Program-made: the position numbers and the translations under genes
Notes under the pieces: generated by a model
The model's input: only the letters and a program-made list of their open reading frames with translations
Told to the model about the DNA's origin: nothing
Database searches by the model: none
Shown: positions 59,075-64,000 of the stretch, in pieces
How the letters are laid out: every line of letters starts with the position of its first letter
Numbering within the stretch: the stretch's first letter is position 1
From: Xestospongia bergquistia
Lineage: Eukaryota > Porifera > Demospongiae > Haplosclerida > Petrosiidae
NCBI GenBank assembly: GCA_963965975.1
Contig: OZ014413.1
Span: 746,501 to 810,500, forward strand
Reading direction: 5' to 3'
Length of the DNA: 64,000 nucleotides

Positions 59075-62000
59075 CTAATATTCTGGATCAATAGTTGTGC
59101 ATAAATTTAAGTCAAGTGCTAGCTGATGGTTTACTTCTTCAGGTGGTTTTTCTCCAAATCCTTGATAGAGAATTTTACCATAACTTGTGACTTTAAACAT
59201 TTGTGTACCACCAGCCTCAGCTTTGAAATCTTCTAGTTTATCTTCATCAATGAGCACATAATACCACTTTTTAACTAGCTTGACTAGCTCTGGTTTGTGA
59301 AACATACGATCTTTCCAGGTAATTGTACTTATATCATCTAGTCCACATTTCTGATCATCTGCATTGCCACAATTAAGTTGTCTAAAGTCACCCAATCTTG
59401 TTTTTTGTCCTGATGAGAGCACTGTATGGAAGTCTGTCACAACTTTCTTTCTTTCATCATTGTTAATAGCTTCAGTCACATAACATAACGCAGTAGCCTC
59501 TTGATCCATATCACAGGAAGTCCATACATTAAGTAAAATATTTCGACTTCTTGTATGATGGCCACAAGATGGTATCTTTAAGTTGTCTAATTGCTTGGCA
59601 CAATCTTTGATCCAGTTGCCAGAGTAACTACAATCAGTGTTTATGGTGAGTCTTTTCCCTAGAAATTGAGCCATATATATACCAAAGATTTCCTGAAAGG
59701 TGATGACACCATCTTTAAAACACCAGTTACCAGTGTTCTTCTCTCCATTACCAGTATAAAAGATGATAGCTAAGTAAGAGCAACACATTATTTGAGTAAT
59801 ACATGTATTATCCTCTCACCTTTTTCTTGATTCCTTTTTTTGCATTCTTGAAGAAAGACTCTTATCTGTTCTAAGTAATAAGATTTGGAGTGTTGAGCTC
59901 CAAGGTGATCTAAATAAGATATAATACGATCACAATTAGTTGCCTCATCATGTTTTTTCTTGATAAGGTCAATCTCGTCTGTTATCCATTGATCAGATCC
60001 TTTTAGATGAGAGGGTATTAACTTCTGTGCAACTGCATTGGTCTGAGATTCAGACACTTCTCCATACGAACCAATGATCAAAAGGTCATAAGAACCAGGA
60101 GGAAGATTTCGTGCATTTGACACTTTGTTATAGCCAGATTTAGATTCATCTTTCACCTTACCAATGTGTGTGCCTTCTCTATAGTCATCCTTCTCTAAAG
60201 TTAAGACAGATTAAAGAGTTGCATTACTAACAGTACTATTTAACTTACCTTCTTTCATTCTCTGTTGTAAAGTTAGAGTTGGTATTTTCTCCTGCAGCAT
60301 CTCAATCTCTGTTTGTTTCTCTACTAATACTTTATCAGTAGCTATAGAACATAACAATATATGGTATGTGTTACTAACAGTAGTATAGCTCACCTTCTTT
60401 CTCTCTGGTCAACTTCTCAATCTCTTCTTGTTTCTCTACTAATACTTTATCAGTAGCTATAGAACATAACCATATATGGTATGTACTACTAACAGTACTA
60501 TAGCTCACCTTCTTTATGTCTTGTTAACTTCTCAATCTCTTCTTGTTTCTCTACTAATACTTTATCAGTAGCTATAGAACATAACCATATATGGTATGTA
60601 CTACTAACAGTACTATAGCTTACCTTCTTTCTCTCTGGTCAACTTCTCAATCTCTTCTTGTTTCTCTACAAATACTTTATCAGTAACTATAGAACATAAC
60701 CATATATGGTATGTACTACTAATAGTACTATAGCTCACCTTCTTTCTCTCTGGTCAACTTCTCAATCTCCTCTTTTTTCTCTACTAATACTTTATCAGTA
60801 GCTATAGAGCATAACCATATATGGTATGTACTACTAATAGTACTATAGCTCACCTTCTTTCTCTCTGGTCAACTTCTCAATCTCCTCTTTTTTCTCTACT
60901 AATACTTTATCAGTAGCTATAGAACATAATCATATATGGTATGTACTACTAACAGTGCTATAGCTCACCTTCTTTCTCCATTTGTTGTAAATTTAGTCTT
61001 GTTATCTTTTCTTGAAGTGTCTCTATTTCTTTTTTGTTCTCTACTAAAATTTTATCCGTAACTATAGAACATAACCATATATGGTATGTACTACTAACAG
61101 TACTATAGCTTACCTTCTTTATGTCTTGTTAACTTCTCTATCTCTAAGGTTTTTGTCTTATTCATTCTGTCCAATAGTTTTAGCTTCTCTGTACACAGTT
61201 AATATATAATTGTATTATAACTTATATTGTATTTACCTGACAAAGACTCTCCAGTTAATGGCAGGCCACGTCTGTCCATACTACTAGATACTATAGTATG
61301 TAGAAGAGAGGAAATATTACATTACACATATAGAATTATACTAATCTTCATGTAAATTATATATATTATTTCAGTACTCCTTCATTGTACCTTCCACTTC
61401 TTTTAGTGTATTCTTTTCCTCTCCTCTCTCATGTTGAACAGATTCTAATTCTTTATCACTAGTAGCTATTACTTTTAATATGATATTATTACTTATATTC
61501 AAAGACACATTCAACTAACCTTTAACATCATCTACGTCTTTTCCCTCTTCTTGTTTACTAGAGTTCAACTTTTTTTTGAGTAGAGCAACTTCCTTTTTAA
61601 GTTCTCTTACCTCCTATATATGAATACACAGTTACACACATATTATATAGCATTACTCATCTCCTCTTACCTTATCTCTTGTACGTTCATCCCAAACAGT
61701 ACAATAGCTGATACTTAATTTCATTACTCCAATTCCCCTCAGTAGGTCAAGATTCTTCTCTGCTTTCATCAGTAGAATATCCATTATATGTCGTGGAGCA
61801 TAGCAGGTTATAATGATTGAGTTGCCTTTGAAGTATCTAACTTGGACCCTTTTAGCCATATCTTCAAAAGCCTTTTTTAACAAGACTTCGATGTCATTAA
61901 GTGAGTACTCTTCTCCTTTCCAATCTAGAACAAACTCAATAGTCTCACGTTTAAGTATAAGGGATGGATTTGTCATGATGTTTTCATTTTTACACACGTT

Positions 62001-63092
62001 GAGTTTGACCCCCTCACAGAATGTTTCGACTTCATTTTTGTAGGTTGTGATGTGAGCTGTGGCTTCTTCAATTTTGTAATGATTGACAATAACTTCCAAA
62101 CAGGCAACATTGATCATGGTACACTTTTCTTGCACTATCTCCATAACATCATCAAATGATTCAGCTGTTGATAATTGAGGTTTTAACTCTGGAAAGCATG
62201 TTCGAAGAAATGTTTTAAACTCTTTTAATTTAGGCATGATAGCAGATTCAATAAGAGGTTTTATAGTAAGAATCAGTAGTCCAAATTTTGCTCTTATGTG
62301 ATCAAAACCATACTGATAAGTAGGTTGAAGATGGACCTCTGTTATGCAAAAGATTACAATAAACAGACATGCTATAAACACTTACCATACTCTCTGAGTA
62401 TATCATTTCCTACACGCACTGTGTCTTTAGATTGTAATAAGACAGTACCAAACACTCTTAACATGTTTGGATCTTGAGATACTGTACCAGACAGTGCTTT
62501 TAATGGATTATCAGTTAGCAATCCTTCTGAGCTCAGTATCTCATCAAATGTCTCCTTAGAGATAACTCCCTCTGTACATAACATTTGTGTCACCTCAATA
62601 GGAAGAACAAGTTTTGATAGCCTTGCAGAGTATTTCTGGAGTACTTTACTGGACTGCTCTTGTTGCTTATGAGCTGCTGTTATAATTAAATTTTGTAATA
62701 AAAATGTATTCATTCCGACTCTTACTTTTTGTTAATATTTTTATGTAATTCTTACTTCACTTACCAGTTAAATATGATAGTTTTTCTTCCAATTCTTTCC
62801 CAACAACTTCCACTGGTCCACCAATGTCCAGAAGAATATCAATAAAACATTTATATCGTTGTTGTATCTCTGAAATACTCCTACACGTCTCAAAACCAGT
62901 TCTGAATTGTTCAAATATAGTAGCAAATTCCATATTTAGTGAGGCTATAAAGTGTGCTGCAAATGCTCTGCCAGCAAAATCCTCAATGTTTCCCTTCAGT
63001 ACATTGCAAATTTTGTCATAGTATGAAACAAAAACATCAACAACAGCTCGTCTGTAGCTTGTAATATCGACGGTTTCAGCGTTCGAGGCCAT
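59075..63092 (-). CDS. Modular gene 7: module A, CARD-like, modules C and D, coiled coil, caspase-like
   Basis: Exons: 62765-63092 (module A, MASNAETVDITSYRRAVV), 62386-62676 (CARD-like), 61671-62338 (modules C and D), 61521-61613, about 61392-61464, 61238-61290, 61114-61188, a long coil exon (about 60969-61060), five coil cassettes (60854-60916, 60739-60801, 60624-60686, 60509-60571, 60394-60456), a long coil exon 60249-60341, then 59820-60194 and 59075-59769. Exon sizes match gene 4 (328 against 319 bp for exon 1; 291, 668 and 375 bp identical). The caspase-like domain has the same double change, FYTGNGE and TDCSYSGNW. The intron before 60194 must be spliced, because read-through meets a stop at about 60211. 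Upstream lies the ATGCGCATGC motif. Predicted cytoplasmic. Confidence 0.7.
60394..60916 (-). repeat. 115-bp exon-intron cassette array of gene 7
   Basis: Five 63-bp coil exons at an exact 115-bp period (starts 60394, 60509, 60624, 60739, 60854), each with the 52-bp intron seen in gene 6. Phase 1 at both ends, 21 residues each. Gene 7 has five copies where the closely related genes 4 and 5 have one each. Confidence 0.92.
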
Positions 63093-63139
63093 TGTACAAA
63101 CAAAGGGCGTACAAGGGCGAGGTCCTGATAGATATCAAC

Positions 63140-63149
63140 ATGCGCATGC
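63140..63149 (-). promoter_or_regulatory. Conserved ATGCGCATGC promoter motif, gene 7
   Basis: About 50 bp upstream of the gene 7 ATG; same conserved block as genes 2, 3 and 4. Confidence 0.45.
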
Positions 63150-63698
63150 TCAGTAAGCCAATGATTAGGGTGGAGCTCATTTGTGGGTTATTGTACATTT
63201 ACATTAGTTGCTGAAAAATCTTCATTTAGAGCTAAACAAGAAGCATTAATATCTTTGCTCACCTCTGCCAACTTATCTTCTTGTTTCTCTTCCATATATA
63301 TTGAAGGTTTATGAATTAATTCTTTAAATTATGTTCATCTACAATTTTGCGTTTACTTTCAAATATCTCACAACGTTCTCAATTAATTCTAAATGATTTT
63401 ACATTTATATATATATCAATTAGTAGTTTTTTATATGTACCTTTCTACATCACATCCTTTTAAAAAGAAAACATTTCATTTACTAGTAAGTTGACTAGTG
63501 AAATATAGCAAAAACATAAAACAATATTATATATTATTATGACAGCATTTTTATTAATTATTTGACAACTATATATATATATATAATTCTTAAATTGTCA
63601 ACTATGATGTTTTATATTAAGAATCCATGTATTATTATTATTATAGCAGCTAGCTAGCTATACTATACCAGTGCAGTGTGTATGTATGCCTGTTGTTT
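63150..63698. other. Upstream spacer of gene 7
   Basis: Duplicate of the spacer at 17741-18272, with the same coil-like relic and short TA repeats. No gene seen. Confidence 0.4.
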
Positions 63699-63937
63699 TC
63701 ATGTATAAACATTTGATTGAATGACTTTAATCATCATTTCCTTGTCTGATGGAGAGTAGCTTTGAGGGAAGTATACTGCTTTGTGTTTTAAACAACGTCT
63801 GAGATATTCTCTCCAACATCTTTCCTTACAACCTATAACTGGGCCCATTTCCTCTTCTGTTTTCAATAACTGTAGTGGATTGCCTACAGCAACTACAAGA
63901 GCTCTAGAATGAGAAATAACAGTATAGAAGACATTGG
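63699..63937 (-). pseudogene. Helicase C-terminal fragment, copy 4
   Basis: Matches 18273 onward and stops at the same helicase-GatB breakpoint as copies 2 and 3. Confidence 0.78.
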
Positions 63938-64000
63938 GATAACATTGATGATGTTGCTAATGAGTTACCAACTTACCAGAACTACCATCACAATTAAGAT
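63938..64000 (+). pseudogene. GatB 3'-end fragment 5 (cut by window end)
   Basis: First 63 bp of another GatB piece, starting in exon 7 with the shared ACTTACC insertion. The duplication series continues beyond the window. Confidence 0.75.

Overview
The window is AT-rich eukaryotic DNA with many short introns (often 50-100 bp) and GT-AG splice signals. Death-fold, CARD-like, MATH, ankyrin and NLR-type LRR modules sit among animal housekeeping genes (GATB, NSDHL, CLN5, a TMEM165/GDT1 relic). This mix suggests a marine invertebrate with a compact genome. A demosponge close to Amphimedon is my best inference; I could not search for it.

Layout. 0.2-3.2 kb (+): a mitochondrial GatB gene with a minisatellite in one intron. 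Seven related multi-exon genes then lie on the minus strand: gene 1 (4.1-9.6 kb), gene 2 (12.4-17.7), gene 3 (20.4-23.8), gene 4 (27.2-33.0), gene 5 (36.8-41.0), gene 6 (46.2-51.4) and gene 7 (59.1-63.1). Between them lie duplicated and mostly broken pieces of unrelated genes: the GatB 3' end (five partial copies besides the full gene), NSDHL (three copies), CLN5 5' halves (two copies, divergent from NSDHL), a Upf1/HELZ2-like helicase C-terminus (four pieces) and a TMEM165-like remnant. The same breakpoints recur, so the region grew by repeated segmental duplication of a few kb at a time.

The main discovery is the seven-gene family. Each gene has an N-terminal adaptor half built from a ~110-residue module A, CARD-like and/or death domains, an all-helical module C and an alpha/beta module D. 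A coiled-coil middle follows. It is made partly of a 63-bp, 21-residue exon that is repeated with a 52-bp intron at an exact 115-bp period. The C-terminus is interchangeable: ankyrin repeats (gene 1), LRRs (2 and 6), two MATH domains (3), or a caspase-like domain that lacks both expected catalytic residues (4, 5 and 7). Almost all exon joints are phase 1, so modules and coil cassettes can be exchanged or multiplied without breaking frame. I infer an evolving family of intracellular receptors or adaptors for innate immunity or cell death. No function has been shown.

Mobile DNA is abundant: two 609-bp non-autonomous hAT elements in opposite orientation (one exactly on an NSDHL splice donor), a 1268-bp terminal-inverted-repeat element with a 7-bp target duplication, two CACAG-ended elements of 1.2-1.4 kb (one with a nested 169-bp MITE), a 219-bp MITE and several microsatellites. 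Exon limits were placed by eye from splice signals and comparison among paralogues. They may be off by a few bases and have no transcript support.
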